Source: Pelosinus sp. UFO1
GTDB taxonomy: Bacteria > Bacillota > Negativicutes > DSM-13327
Assembly (NCBI RefSeq): GCF_000725345.1
Contig: NZ_CP008852.1
Coordinates: 4,787,001-4,851,000, forward strand
DNA length: 64,000 nucleotides
Direction of reading: 5' to 3'
The notes below the pieces were generated by a model. It had not been told where the DNA came from. It saw only the letters and a program-made list of their open reading frames with translations, and made no database searches. Below, piece after piece: positions 17,838 through 27,117 of the stretch. The translations under genes and the position numbers were made by a program. Position 1 is the stretch's first letter. Each line of letters begins with the position of its first letter.

Positions 17838-18677
17838 ATGCCCATGTTGCTTACACCGGATTTTTTATTATTAGCCGGTAATAAAATAATGCGGATTATT
17901 GGAATTTTACTCGTAGCTGCGATAATCTTAAGGCTATTCTCCCTTGCTGTTAACCGGGTATTCATTCCTAATGTAGGGATTAAAGCCTTTCACTTTGATG
18001 AAAAGCGCGCCCGAACCTTTGGAGGATTATTACAAAGCATTGTACGTTATGTGATTTATTTTATTACGATTGTAATGTTATTGCAGGAGTTTAAAATAGA
18101 TACCACCTCTATTGTAGCTGGTGCTGGAATTATTGGGTTGGCAATAGGTGTAGGGGCTCAAAGCTTGATTCGAGATTTTGTAACAGGTTTTTTTATTGTC
18201 TTAGAAAATCAGTTTGCAGTCGGAGATTATATTGTCAGTGGTGATATGGCAGGTACAGTAGAGGATATTGGTTTACGGGTTACAAAATTGCGGGATGGTA
18301 ATGGAGTATTGCATATTATTCCTCATGGCGTCATATCTAAGGTCAGTAATTATACTAGAGGCCATATGCAAGCGGTCGTGAATATACCGGTATCTTATGA
18401 GGCTGATATCACTAACGTCTTATCCTTATTAGATCAAGCATGCGTTGCGATTGGTAAGGATATGATAGAAGTGATAGAGGGGCCTACGGTAGTAGGAGTT
18501 GTAGACCTTCGTTCGCAGGAAGTAGTAGTTCGCGTAGTAGCTAAGACCGTACCGTTAGAACAAGGAAAAGTAGAGAATGCGCTAAGATATAAGATTAAAA
18601 GTTTATTCGATGAGGCTCATATTTTGCCTCCCGTACAGATTGTTAGAGGACTCAAGGAGGGAGAGAGTAAATGCTAG
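17838..18677 (+). CDS. MscS-family small-conductance mechanosensitive channel
   Basis: 279 residues. Hydrophobic segments at ~8-30 and ~60-85, then the pore-lining TM3 signature (AGAGIIGLAIGVGAQSLIRD, ~100-120) and the beta domain start (VLENQFAVGDYIVSGDMAGTVEDIGLR). The C-terminal alpha/beta domain ends at ~270. It opens under membrane tension to release solutes on osmotic downshock. The stop overlaps the start of the DUF951 gene by seven bases. The same pair is common upstream of ychF in Firmicutes near the origin. Confidence 0.92.
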   Translation: MPMLLTPDFLLLAGNKIMRIIGILLVAAIILRLFSLAVNRVFIPNVGIKAFHFDEKRARTFGGLLQSIVRYVIYFITIVMLLQEFKIDTTSIVAGAGIIGLAIGVGAQSLIRDFVTGFFIVLENQFAVGDYIVSGDMAGTVEDIGLRVTKLRDGNGVLHIIPHGVISKVSNYTRGHMQAVVNIPVSYEADITNVLSLLDQACVAIGKDMIEVIEGPTVVGVVDLRSQEVVVRVVAKTVPLEQGKVENALRYKIKSLFDEAHILPPVQIVRGLKEGESKC

Positions 18678-18865
18678 TGCGTTACGAAGTTGGCGATATC
18701 GTTAAAATGAAAAAAAGTCACCCCTGTGGGTCAGACCGCTGGGAGATTACACGGACAGGAATTGATTTCGGCTTGAAGTGTATAGGTTGTGGACGTTATG
18801 TTTTAGTACCCCGTCCTAAGTTTGAAAAGGCTGTAAAAGAAATTGTTGAGCATAAAGCTACCTAA
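18671..18865 (+). CDS. DUF951 family protein (YyzM-like)
   Basis: 64 residues. The pattern VRYEVGDIVKMKKSHPCGSDRWEI followed by a GLKCIGCGRYVLVPR stretch is characteristic of the short DUF951 family. The conserved Cys (one in HPCG, two in CIGC) could bind metal. The molecular function is unknown. It is translationally coupled to the MscS gene, with an AAGGAGGGAGAG site inside that gene. Confidence 0.85.
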   Translation: MLVRYEVGDIVKMKKSHPCGSDRWEITRTGIDFGLKCIGCGRYVLVPRPKFEKAVKEIVEHKAT

Positions 18866-18893
18866 TAAAGGACTCTATAATGCGGAATATATA

Positions 18894-18922
18894 TTGAAAA
18901 TGCCCGAGGAATCATCTACAAT
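18894..18922 (+). promoter_or_regulatory. Promoter of ychF
   Basis: TTGAAA 18894-18899, 17-base spacer, TACAAT 18917-18922, about 45 bases before the ychF start. Confidence 0.65.
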
Positions 18923-18966
18923 AAGAAATACTATAAAAAAGATTGTGAATAAGGTGGAATAGATTA

Positions 18967-20073
18967 ATGAGTACAAATTTAGAAGTAGGTATCGTTGGAT
19001 TACCCAATGTAGGAAAAAGCACATTATTTAATGCAATTACGAAGGCTGGTGCGGAAGCTGCCAATTATCCTTTTTGCACAATCGAACCTAACGTAGGTGT
19101 AGTGGATGTTCCTGATGAAAGATTACCTCATTTGGTACAAATGTATAAAACGAAACGTTGTATCCCCACTGCTATGCGCTTCGTAGATATTGCAGGCTTA
19201 GTGAAAGGTGCGTCTAAAGGGGAAGGGTTAGGTAACAAATTTTTGGCCCACATTCGTCAGGTGGATGCTGTAGCTCAAGTAGTACGTTGCTTTGTCGATG
19301 AGAATATTACCCATGTGGAAGGAGAATTAGATCCTTTACGTGATATTGAAATTATCAATACTGAATTATGCTTAGCGGATTTAGATACATTAGAGAAACG
19401 AATGGAAAGAGTACAAAAGCTAATTAAAACAGGGGATAAAAAAGCACCAGGAGAGATGGCAGTACTGGTTAAGATTAAAGAACTGCTAGAACAAGCATTA
19501 CCAGCCCGTCGCGTCGAAATGACTGAAGATGAGGCTATGCTTATTGGCGACCTGAATCTAATGACTTTAAAACCTGTATTATTTATTGCAAACGTTAGTG
19601 AAGACGAAGTAGCGAATGCAGATGAGAATGAATATGTAAAGATTGTTAAAAAGTATGCTCTCGAAGAGGGAGCGGAGGTAATCGCTGTCTCAGCTCGTGT
19701 AGAATCTGAAATCGCAGAACTTCCCGCGGAAGATGCAAAAGAGTTTTTAGCAGAACTTGGCTTAGCGGAATCTGGATTGGACAAGCTCATTAAGGCATCT
19801 TACAAATTATTAGGTTTGGTTACCTTCCTAACTGCAGGTGAACAAGAAGTACGTGCATGGACCATCAAAAAGGGGACAAAAGCACCTCAAGCAGGCGGAA
19901 AAATTCATTCTGATATTGAACGCGGTTTTATTCGTGCTGAAATCGTATCTTATAATGATCTGGTGCTTACAGGCAGCTCTAATGCAGCTCGTGAAAAAGG
20001 TTTAGTTCGGTTAGAAGGTAAAGAATATGTTATGCAAGATGGGGATGTTACCTATTTCCGCTTTAATGTTTAA
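18967..20073 (+). CDS. ychF: Ribosome-associated ATPase YchF (Obg family)
   Basis: 368 residues, the usual length. P-loop GLPNVGKST (~9-17), switch DIAGLVKGASKGEGLG, and a G4 motif of NVSE type (FIANVSEDE) in place of NKxD, the change that makes YchF prefer ATP. A coiled-coil insertion (~125-200) and a C-terminal TGS domain ending in MQDGDVTYFRFNV complete the family layout. It associates with ribosomes and modulates translation and stress responses. Own promoter; it precedes the rpsF operon. Confidence 0.96.
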   Translation: MSTNLEVGIVGLPNVGKSTLFNAITKAGAEAANYPFCTIEPNVGVVDVPDERLPHLVQMYKTKRCIPTAMRFVDIAGLVKGASKGEGLGNKFLAHIRQVDAVAQVVRCFVDENITHVEGELDPLRDIEIINTELCLADLDTLEKRMERVQKLIKTGDKKAPGEMAVLVKIKELLEQALPARRVEMTEDEAMLIGDLNLMTLKPVLFIANVSEDEVANADENEYVKIVKKYALEEGAEVIAVSARVESEIAELPAEDAKEFLAELGLAESGLDKLIKASYKLLGLVTFLTAGEQEVRAWTIKKGTKAPQAGGKIHSDIERGFIRAEIVSYNDLVLTGSSNAAREKGLVRLEGKEYVMQDGDVTYFRFNV

Positions 20074-20115
20074 TTATTAAAGTAAAAAAAGAGTATTAAA
20101 TATCGTTTTTTATTC

Positions 20116-20145
20116 TTGCATTGTCATAGATAGTAATGATATACT
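20116..20145 (+). promoter_or_regulatory. Promoter of the rpsF-ssb-rpsR operon
   Basis: TTGCAT 20116-20121, 18-base spacer, TATACT 20140-20145. The leader to rpsF is about 95 bases. Confidence 0.6.
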
Positions 20146-20149
20146 GTAT

Positions 20150-20232
20150 CAGTCTAGGATAGCCTAGCGAGGTTTGAAAAAAGTATATTTACAAACCTTC
20201 CCTGCTCCCTTAAGGGAGCCATTAGTCCAGAG
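20150..20232 (+). promoter_or_regulatory. Leader of rpsF; candidate S6:S18 autoregulatory RNA
   Basis: The leader holds a hairpin CTCCCTTAAGGGAG (20207-20220) and an imperfect pairing of GAGGTTTG (20169) with CAAACCTTC (20192). In many bacteria the rpsF leader carries an S6:S18-binding structure that represses the operon. I see the hairpins but could not confirm the conserved motif. Confidence 0.3.
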
Positions 20233-20246
20233 GAGGAGGTGATTTC

Positions 20247-20531
20247 GTGAGAAAGTACGAAGTCATGTTTATTGTTAAACCGTTGGATGAAGAAGCGACA
20301 AATGCGGTAATTACCAAGTTTGAAAATCTTATTAACAACAACGGTGGTCAAGTAGAAAAAGTTGACCGTTGGGGCAAAAAACGTTTGGCTTATGTAGTAA
20401 AAGACTTTACTGAAGGTTTTTACTGCTTAGTGAACTTTACAGCTGTACCAGCGACCATTCTTGAGCTTGATCGTATAATGAAGATTACAGAAGACATTTT
20501 GAAATTCATGATTATTAAGCAAGACGAATAG
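20247..20531 (+). CDS. rpsF: 30S ribosomal protein S6
   Basis: 94 residues, standard length. It opens with the family motif MRKYEVMFIVKPLDEE and has the RWGKKRLAYVVKDFTEGFY core. GTG start with GGAGGAGGTGAT upstream. S6 binds 16S rRNA as a heterodimer with S18, which is encoded two genes downstream. Confidence 0.97.
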   Translation: MRKYEVMFIVKPLDEEATNAVITKFENLINNNGGQVEKVDRWGKKRLAYVVKDFTEGFYCLVNFTAVPATILELDRIMKITEDILKFMIIKQDE

Positions 20532-20549
20532 ACCAGGGGGAATTACACC

Positions 20550-20963
20550 ATGAATAAGGTTATAATAGTCGGTCGTTTGACTCGAGATCCAGAAGTTCGA
20601 TACACCCAAACTGGTAAAGCGGTAGCTTCATTTAGTGTGGCAGTTGATACCGGCTATGGTGAGAATAAGCGTGCTGATTTTATTCCTGTAGTAGTATGGG
20701 ATAAGCTGGCCGAAGTTTGTGGCAACAATCTTACCAAGGGTCGTCGTGTACTAGTTGAAGGACGTTTGCAAATTCGTGATTATGAAAAAGATGGACAAAA
20801 ACGGCGTGCAGCGGATGTAGTAGCTCAGAACATCGAGTTTTTAGATACTAAGCAAGCTGTAGGCAGTAACAGTAGTAGTACGACTGGTCCTGCAAAATCA
20901 TCCGGATATGATGTCAGTTCCTTTGGTACAGAGGTCTTCCCTGAAGAGGAAATTCCATTTTAA
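20550..20963 (+). CDS. ssb: Single-stranded DNA-binding protein
   Basis: 137 residues. N-terminal OB fold (NKVIIVGRLTRDPEVRYTQTGKAVASFSVAV), a Ser/Gly-rich flexible linker (~108-125), and the acidic C-terminal tip (EEEIPF) that recruits replication and repair partners. It lies between rpsF and rpsR, the classical Firmicute arrangement. Confidence 0.97.
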   Translation: MNKVIIVGRLTRDPEVRYTQTGKAVASFSVAVDTGYGENKRADFIPVVVWDKLAEVCGNNLTKGRRVLVEGRLQIRDYEKDGQKRRAADVVAQNIEFLDTKQAVGSNSSSTTGPAKSSGYDVSSFGTEVFPEEEIPF

Positions 20964-20978
20964 AGGGAGGTATTATCG

Positions 20979-21209
20979 GTGAAACGTGAAAGAGGAAGAA
21001 AACCTAAGAAAAAGATTTGCAGTTTCTGCGTTGATAAAGTAGAAACTATCGATTATAAAGAAGTTGGTAAGATTCGCCGTTACACTACTGAGCGCGGCAA
21101 AATATTGCCCCGCCGTATTTCTGGTAACTGCGCAAAACATCAACGTCGTGTTACTTTGGCAATTAAACGTGCACGTATTGTTGCATTACTGCCATTCACA
21201 GCAGAATAA
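20979..21209 (+). CDS. rpsR: 30S ribosomal protein S18 (zinc-type)
   Basis: 76 residues from a GTG preceded by GGGAGG. The core [24 protein letters not shown]-type region (here [15 protein letters not shown]) identifies S18. The N-terminal CSFC pair together with NCAKH gives the metal-binding C+ form of the protein. Last gene of the operon; a strong terminator follows at once. Confidence 0.97.
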   Translation: MKRERGRKPKKKICSFCVDKVETIDYKEVGKIRRYTTERGKILPRRISGNCAKHQRRVTLAIKRARIVALLPFTAE

Positions 21210-21210
21210 A

Positions 21211-21246
21211 ACAAAGGAGAGGTTATTTAACCTCTCTTTTGTTTTA
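21211..21246 (+). terminator. Terminator of the rpsF operon
   Basis: Stem ACAAAGGAGAGGTTA with its complement AACCTCTCTTTTGT, ending in TTTT. Confidence 0.9.
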
Positions 21247-21356
21247 TTCTGAAATAAGAATGCTATTAACCTTCTTATATAGGGATATACTTTAGTAAAT
21301 AGCAGGAAACAGCCTCTTGATTTGCGAATACTATTTAGATATATTAAAGGAGAGGA

Positions 21357-21674
21357 GTGGCTGTTTTGTTTTCGAATGAATCCGATATTTTACGCAAAAT
21401 GCGTTTGATAGAATGGCTTAAGGCAGAGTTGATTACCCATATTGGACAATTATACCAAGCTATGGCGAAAAATAGTGAACAGGCTATTAGTGATGGGTTG
21501 GCAGCCGTAGTCGTGTCTTGTTATATATTGGCAAGGAGATTGGGGATTGGCTTTGATTCCTTAGATAAAGCTATATTGCAAAAAGTAGAGCAAGATATAA
21601 AAAAAGAACGAGAAGTGGAGAAATGGTTTGGGGATTCTAGTGAATACCAAAGACATCTTCGCAAAAAGGGGTGA
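21357..21674 (+). CDS. MazG-like family protein
   Basis: 105 residues from a GTG placed just after AAAGGAGAGG. The all-helical sequence (MRLIEWLKAELITHIGQLYQAM, then AISDGLAAVVVSCYILARRLGI) matches the short MazG-like family found beside yybS in Negativicutes and Clostridia, though the acidic EExxE/D metal site of true MazG pyrophosphatases is poorly preserved. Its last bases run up to the ribosome binding site of the next gene. Function is inferred only from the family. Confidence 0.7.
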   Translation: MAVLFSNESDILRKMRLIEWLKAELITHIGQLYQAMAKNSEQAISDGLAAVVVSCYILARRLGIGFDSLDKAILQKVEQDIKKEREVEKWFGDSSEYQRHLRKKG

Positions 21675-21678
21675 TTCA

Positions 21679-22641
21679 ATGAGACAAACGAGACTAAGAC
21701 CGATGGTAGAAGGTGGAATACTTTCGGGTATAGCCATACTCTTTGCCTTAATTAGTGCATATTTACCGTTAATTGGACCCTTTGTAAATTTGATGTGGCC
21801 AGTACCTATTATTTTATTGGGTGTTCGCCATGGTTATAAATGGAGCATTATGGCTACCGTAGTAGCTGGCATCATGATTGCTATGCTGATGCATCCTTTG
21901 CACTCTCTTAGTGTAGTCGTTGGCTTTGGTTTAATCGGTATTGTTCTTGGTTATGCATTTCGCATGAATTTTAGTGCCAGTAAAACCATGTTGTGGGGGA
22001 CAATTGCTTCTCTGATTTCAAAAGCGGCTTTATTAGGCATAAGTGCCGTGGTTATCGGTACCAATCCATTTACTATGCAGACTGATGTAATGGCAAATGC
22101 GGTGGAGCAAGCTGTAGAAATCTATCGGAACTTTGGCATGGGAGAACAGGAACTGGCAAAAATAACAGAATCTATGCAAACGATGATGGATTTGATGAAG
22201 ATTATTTTACCAGCAGGATTTATAATGGCATCAGTACTTGATACTTGGCTAAATTTTTTAATTGCAAAAGTGGTGTTAAAGAAACTTGGACATCATGTCC
22301 CAGGGTTTCCACCCTTTAAAGATTGGTGTTTACCATATTATATTGTATATTTTTTCGCATTGTCTTTAGTTATGATCTATTGGGGCAATAGCAGAGAAAT
22401 TATTTTGCTATCTCAAGTTGGTATGAATCTGCAAGTAATGACCAGTATGCTCATTCTAGTGCAGGGACTGGCGTTATTTAACTACTTTGCCGATAAATAC
22501 AATTTGTCAAGAATGGTCCGAGGGATTATACTGTTCTTGGTATTGACAAACGGTTTTATGGCGCAGATCTTGATATTTGGTGGGGCAATAGATATGGTTA
22601 TGGATTATCGGCGATTGCGGGGACCTCAGTCCAAAGAATAA
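21679..22641 (+). CDS. yybS: YybS-family (DUF2232) membrane protein
   Basis: 320 residues from the ATG at 21679, which has an AAAAAGGGG site before it; longer in-frame starts lie inside the preceding gene. Eight or nine hydrophobic segments and a weakly substrate-specific-component-like N-terminal half (GILSGIAILFALISAYLPLIGPF is the typical start). DUF2232 proteins sit next to gdpP in many Firmicutes. The transport or signalling role is not established. gdpP follows within 40 bases. Confidence 0.85.
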   Translation: MRQTRLRPMVEGGILSGIAILFALISAYLPLIGPFVNLMWPVPIILLGVRHGYKWSIMATVVAGIMIAMLMHPLHSLSVVVGFGLIGIVLGYAFRMNFSASKTMLWGTIASLISKAALLGISAVVIGTNPFTMQTDVMANAVEQAVEIYRNFGMGEQELAKITESMQTMMDLMKIILPAGFIMASVLDTWLNFLIAKVVLKKLGHHVPGFPPFKDWCLPYYIVYFFALSLVMIYWGNSREIILLSQVGMNLQVMTSMLILVQGLALFNYFADKYNLSRMVRGIILFLVLTNGFMAQILIFGGAIDMVMDYRRLRGPQSKE

Positions 22642-22680
22642 TAAATTGATATGTTAGGTAGCCTTCAGGGAGGTTTATTT

Positions 22681-24684
22681 ATGCCACAAGGTCCGTCTTT
22701 TTGGTTTGATACAAGAATTTATCTTGCTGTAGCGACAGCTTTGTTAGTGGTGATTATCTTTTATAACCCTTATGTGGCAGTTTTAGGGGCAATTTTACTA
22801 GGGTCTCTCTATCTATATGGGCGTGAGCGTCATATAGAGCGGCAAAAGGATTTGAATAATTACTTAGATACGATGAGCCATAGTATTGAGCAAGGAGCGT
22901 CCTATGCCTTAAAAAACTTACCGTTAGTTATGACGATTATTGATTCAGAAGGAAAGTTGTTTTGGTATAATGACGTACTTAAAGAGTGGTTTACAGAGGA
23001 ATTAAAAATCGGCGAATCTATCTTGACAATATTTCCAGAATTACCTTTAGATAAGATCTGGGGAAAGTCTGGTCGCGAAGTATTTGTCGCGGAAGATAAA
23101 TATTATCAAATGATCTATGAACCGGTAGATGATGGTATTGAAAATGAAGAGTTAATGATTGCCTATATTAGCGATATAACTGCTAGTGAAAAGGTAAAAG
23201 TAGAATGTATTGACTCTGTACCCGTTATGGCTTACGTTCAGATTGATAACTATGATGATGTATTGCAAGGGTTAAATGAGAATCAGCGCACTTCCGTATT
23301 AGCGGAAGTAAATAAGCTTTTGGCAGAATGGGTAACGGAAAATGAAGCGGTACTAAAAAAATATGCAGATGATATGTATATCGCCGTATTTAATCGCCAG
23401 AATTTAAACAAATGTTTACATGAAAAATTTGACATCTTAGATAAGGTTCGCGCCATTCATGTAGGTAATAAAATTCCGGTAACGTTAAGTATGGGATTTG
23501 CTGCCGATGATTATTCAGTAGCTCTATTAGGCGAAAGAGCCCAAGCTGGACTTGATTTAGCATTAGGTCGTGGTGGTGATCAGGTTGCCGTTCATGTAGG
23601 AGGTAAGCTCCAGTTTTATGGTGGTAAGGCCAAAGCGGTAGAAAAAAATACAAGAGTAAAAGCCCGAATTGTGGCTCAGGCTTTGCGGGAAATCATTGAT
23701 GATGGTGACCTAGTACTAGTGATGGGACACAATAATGAGGATTTTGATAGCTTGGGGGCTGCCATTGGTGTTGCAATTATGGCACGTCATTTAGGCAAAG
23801 ACCTTCGCATCGTTGTCAGTCAGCCAGGAGTATCTTTAAACAAATTGAAGGAGATACTGGCGGATTATGAACAATACCAAGATATGTTTATTAGCTATAC
23901 TCAGGCTCTTGGTATGCTCACTCCACGCACTTTGTTATTTGTAGTGGATGTTCATCACCCGGAATTAACTGCCGCACCAGAACTTCTCAGTCGTGTAGAT
24001 CGAATCGTAGTGATTGATCATCATCGCCGTTCTGAAAAGTTCATAGTAAACCCTTTATTGGTTTATCTAGAACCATCGGCTTCCTCAACTTGTGAGCTGG
24101 TAACGGAGCTACTAATGTATTTCGATGACTACTTAGAATTTAATAAATTCGATGCAACTGCCTTATATGCAGGTATTATTGTTGATACAAAGCAGTTCGC
24201 CGTGCAAAGTGGGGTACGCACCTTTGATGCAGCCGCCTATTTGCGCAGATCTGGCGCTGATCCAGCCTTAGTGCGTCAAATGTTTCGCTTGGATTTTGAT
24301 ACGGTAAAAGCTCGAGCGGAAATTTTGAACCATGCAGAAATGTTACCAGGCGGTGTTGTAGTTGCCGATTGTCCTGCCAATATGAAAAATGGGCAAATTG
24401 TGGCAGCTCAGGTTGCAGATATGTTGCTCAGCGTGGAAGGAGTACAAATTAGTTTCGTATTATTCTTCCTAGATGATGGCATTGGTGTTAGCGCTCGATC
24501 GAATGGTAATTTTAATGTACAAGTTATTATGGAGGAATTAGGCGGCGGTGGGCACCAGACAGTAGCTGGTGCGCAAGTGAAAAGAGGAAATATGAAAGAC
24601 GTAAAGCGCCAGGTCATTGAACTTAGCGCAAAATATATAGAGGAGAGTGCAGAAAATGAAAGTAATTCTACAACAAGAAGTTAA
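22681..24684 (+). CDS. gdpP: Cyclic-di-AMP phosphodiesterase GdpP
   Basis: 667 residues from the ATG at 22681, preceded by GGGAGG; an upstream in-frame ATG (22651) lacks a site. Two N-terminal membrane segments (~8-48), a PAS-like domain (~70-170), a degenerate GGDEF domain (~180-320), then DHH-DHHA1 phosphodiesterase domains. Catalytic motifs seen: HNNEDFDSLGA, DVHHPE, IDHHR (DHH at ~446-448) and GGGGHQTVAGA near the C-terminus. It hydrolyses c-di-AMP to pApA and so affects wall, potassium and beta-lactam responses in Firmicutes. The 3' end overlaps rplI by 29 bases. Confidence 0.95.
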   Translation: MPQGPSFWFDTRIYLAVATALLVVIIFYNPYVAVLGAILLGSLYLYGRERHIERQKDLNNYLDTMSHSIEQGASYALKNLPLVMTIIDSEGKLFWYNDVLKEWFTEELKIGESILTIFPELPLDKIWGKSGREVFVAEDKYYQMIYEPVDDGIENEELMIAYISDITASEKVKVECIDSVPVMAYVQIDNYDDVLQGLNENQRTSVLAEVNKLLAEWVTENEAVLKKYADDMYIAVFNRQNLNKCLHEKFDILDKVRAIHVGNKIPVTLSMGFAADDYSVALLGERAQAGLDLALGRGGDQVAVHVGGKLQFYGGKAKAVEKNTRVKARIVAQALREIIDDGDLVLVMGHNNEDFDSLGAAIGVAIMARHLGKDLRIVVSQPGVSLNKLKEILADYEQYQDMFISYTQALGMLTPRTLLFVVDVHHPELTAAPELLSRVDRIVVIDHHRRSEKFIVNPLLVYLEPSASSTCELVTELLMYFDDYLEFNKFDATALYAGIIVDTKQFAVQSGVRTFDAAAYLRRSGADPALVRQMFRLDFDTVKARAEILNHAEMLPGGVVVADCPANMKNGQIVAAQVADMLLSVEGVQISFVLFFLDDGIGVSARSNGNFNVQVIMEELGGGGHQTVAGAQVKRGNMKDVKRQVIELSAKYIEESAENESNSTTRS

Positions 24685-25102
24685 AAAATTAGGTAAAAAA
24701 GGTGAAATTATAGAGGTTTCAGAAGGATATGCACGTAATTATTTATTGGCTCAAAAATTAGCAATTCCAGCAACCGCTTCCAATGTGAATAATGCCAGTC
24801 AGCAAAAAGCATCGGAAGAACGTAAATTGCAAAGAGCACTAGATGAAGCCAATCTTTTAGCAGCGCAAATGGCAAAGGTCGAAGTAACGATTGGTGTCAA
24901 GATGGGAGAAGGCGGCAAGTTATTTGGTTCTGTCGCCAGTAAGGATATTGCAGATGCATTGCTGGCCCAACATAAGATTGAAATGGATAAGCGGAAAATT
25001 GATCTGAAGGACGCGATAAAGTCTCTCGGTACATACCCTGTATCTATAAAACTACATCCTGAAGTGAGTGCCAAGATACAGGTTCATATTATTGCTAAGT
25101 AG
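24656..25102 (+). CDS. rplI: 50S ribosomal protein L9
   Basis: 148 residues from the ATG at 24656, eight bases after AGGAGAG. N-terminal signature MKVILQQEVKKLGKKGEIIEV with the GYARNYLLAQ motif, then the long connecting helix and the C-terminal rRNA-binding domain (GKLFGSVASKDIADAL). The start lies inside the end of gdpP. Confidence 0.97.
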   Translation: MKVILQQEVKKLGKKGEIIEVSEGYARNYLLAQKLAIPATASNVNNASQQKASEERKLQRALDEANLLAAQMAKVEVTIGVKMGEGGKLFGSVASKDIADALLAQHKIEMDKRKIDLKDAIKSLGTYPVSIKLHPEVSAKIQVHIIAK

Positions 25103-25164
25103 TAAGAGCATTGGTTATGTATGTTCTTGCTTCCCTACAGAAGGGAATTAGAAAGGATTAGTAT

Positions 25165-27093
25165 ATGAAAAACTTTTTTAACAAGTTAATTCCTTATCGA
25201 CGGGGGTTGAATAAAGCAACTGTCGATGAACAATTGAAGCGTCAGATATCGGCTTTATACGACATGTATTCTGGTGTAATAGGGTCAGATAAGGTGGTAT
25301 TAAAGGCTGTAAAGCTAGATGCGATATCTTTAATGAACTCAGATAAAATAGGAGACCGAGTTTTGGCCTTGCAAAAATTGGTTTTCGAAGATCCAACGAT
25401 TGAGAAAGTTCCTACACTACAAGAGATACCGCAAATACTTGGAGAAGTAGAAGAAGAAATAGCCGATTTAATGGCACGCCGAACTTTAGAAGACCGCTTG
25501 GATAAAAAAATTAATGAAAAAATGGAAGAACGCCATCAAGAATATGTTAGAGAAATTAAAATGCAGGTTCTTAAGGAAGAGGAAAATAATGTTGAGAATC
25601 CGCAAACGTTAAAAAAGTATGCTTCTTTAGAAGTACTAGAACAAAAGAAACTGACGAAATCGGCCATGGAAATGACTCGTCCAAGTACTTTGGGTGAGAT
25701 AGTTGGACAAGAGAGGGCAATAGAAGCTTTAAGCTCAAAATTGGCATCCCCTTATCCTCAGCATCTAATTTTATATGGACCACCAGGCGTTGGTAAAACA
25801 ACAGCTGCTCGTTTAGTATTAGAAGCTGCCAAGGGACTTAAATTTACCCCATTTGCCCAGGATGCTCCCTTTGTTGAGGTTGATGGCACTACTCTTAGGT
25901 GGGACTCTAGGGGTATGACAAATCCATTGTTAGGATCGGTTCATGATCCAATATACCAAGGGGCCCGGAGAGATTTAGCAGAAACTGGAGTTCCTGAACC
26001 CAAGACTGGTTTAGCGACGGATGCTCATGGTGGTATTTTATTTATTGATGAAATTGGTGAAATGGATGCAATGCTGCAAAATAAGCTGCTAAAAGTATTA
26101 GAAGATAAACGGGTTTCTTTTGATTCAGCCTATTATGATCCATCGGACCCGAATGTTCCTAAATACATTAAGAAGCTATTTGAAGATGGTGCACCTGCCG
26201 ATTTTATTCTGATTGGTGCTACCACGCGAGATGCTTCTGATATTAATCCAGCGATAAGGTCTCGCTGTGCTGAAATTTACTTTGAACCGTTAACACCAAA
26301 ACATATTGAAGAAATCGTCTATAACGCCGCGATCAAATTAGGTGTTACCTTAGATCCAGATGTCCCAGCTTTGATTAGTGAATACACAATAGAAGGTCGT
26401 AAGGCCATAAATATTTTATCAGATGCCTTTGGACTTGCTTTGTATCGAGAAGGAGAACGAGAAACTGTAGTTATTACCAAGGAAGATGTGTACAAAGTAG
26501 TTCAGGTTAGTCGCTTGACTCCTTTTGTCAGTATGAAGGCTGGCAAGACTGGAGAAGTGGGTAAAGTCTTTGGCTTAGGTGTTTCTGGTTATCTTGGTTC
26601 CGTTTTAGAAATTGAAGCGGTATCCTTTGCTGCAACAGAAAAAGGTAAGGGCCGTATGCGTTTTAATGATACAGCAGGCAGCATGGCGAAGGATTCGGTC
26701 TTCAATGCGGCAGCTGTAGTGCGAAAGATAACGGGAGAAGACTTAGCGAATTATGATATTCATATTAATATAATTGGTGGTGGACGTATTGATGGTCCAT
26801 CAGCAGGTACAGGAATTTTGGCTGCTATTATTTCAGCAATTACTGGACGAGCTATTAGACAAGATGTGGCAGTGACAGGTGAAATATCCATCCAAGGTAA
26901 AGTGAAAGCGGTAGGCGGTGTATTTGAAAAAGCTTATGGCGCAAAACAAGCTGGTGTCACTACCATGATTATTCCCAAAGAAAACGAGAAGGATATTCCC
27001 CAAGGACATTTGGGCTTAACGATTTGTCCCGTGGATGATGTAGAAGAAGCATTAGCGATTCTACTAGTTGATACGGAACAAAAAAGCGCATAA
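25165..27093 (+). CDS. lonC: Lon-family ATP-dependent protease, LonC type
   Basis: 642 residues. A helical N-terminal extension (~1-170) replaces the LonA substrate domain. Then come an AAA+ domain (Walker A GPPGVGKTT from ~205, Walker B ILFIDEIGEMD) and a Lon protease domain with the Ser-Lys dyad (DGPSAGTG, Ser ~546; VFEKAYG, Lys ~589). Length and the rplI-lon-dnaB context fit the LonC family of endospore formers better than LonB (~530-550 residues). It would degrade regulatory or damaged proteins, perhaps during sporulation, which is inference. Confidence 0.85.
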   Translation: MKNFFNKLIPYRRGLNKATVDEQLKRQISALYDMYSGVIGSDKVVLKAVKLDAISLMNSDKIGDRVLALQKLVFEDPTIEKVPTLQEIPQILGEVEEEIADLMARRTLEDRLDKKINEKMEERHQEYVREIKMQVLKEEENNVENPQTLKKYASLEVLEQKKLTKSAMEMTRPSTLGEIVGQERAIEALSSKLASPYPQHLILYGPPGVGKTTAARLVLEAAKGLKFTPFAQDAPFVEVDGTTLRWDSRGMTNPLLGSVHDPIYQGARRDLAETGVPEPKTGLATDAHGGILFIDEIGEMDAMLQNKLLKVLEDKRVSFDSAYYDPSDPNVPKYIKKLFEDGAPADFILIGATTRDASDINPAIRSRCAEIYFEPLTPKHIEEIVYNAAIKLGVTLDPDVPALISEYTIEGRKAINILSDAFGLALYREGERETVVITKEDVYKVVQVSRLTPFVSMKAGKTGEVGKVFGLGVSGYLGSVLEIEAVSFAATEKGKGRMRFNDTAGSMAKDSVFNAAAVVRKITGEDLANYDIHINIIGGGRIDGPSAGTGILAAIISAITGRAIRQDVAVTGEISIQGKVKAVGGVFEKAYGAKQAGVTTMIIPKENEKDIPQGHLGLTICPVDDVEEALAILLVDTEQKSA

Positions 27094-27117
27094 GGGTATG
27101 GGGGGAGGTAAAATTTA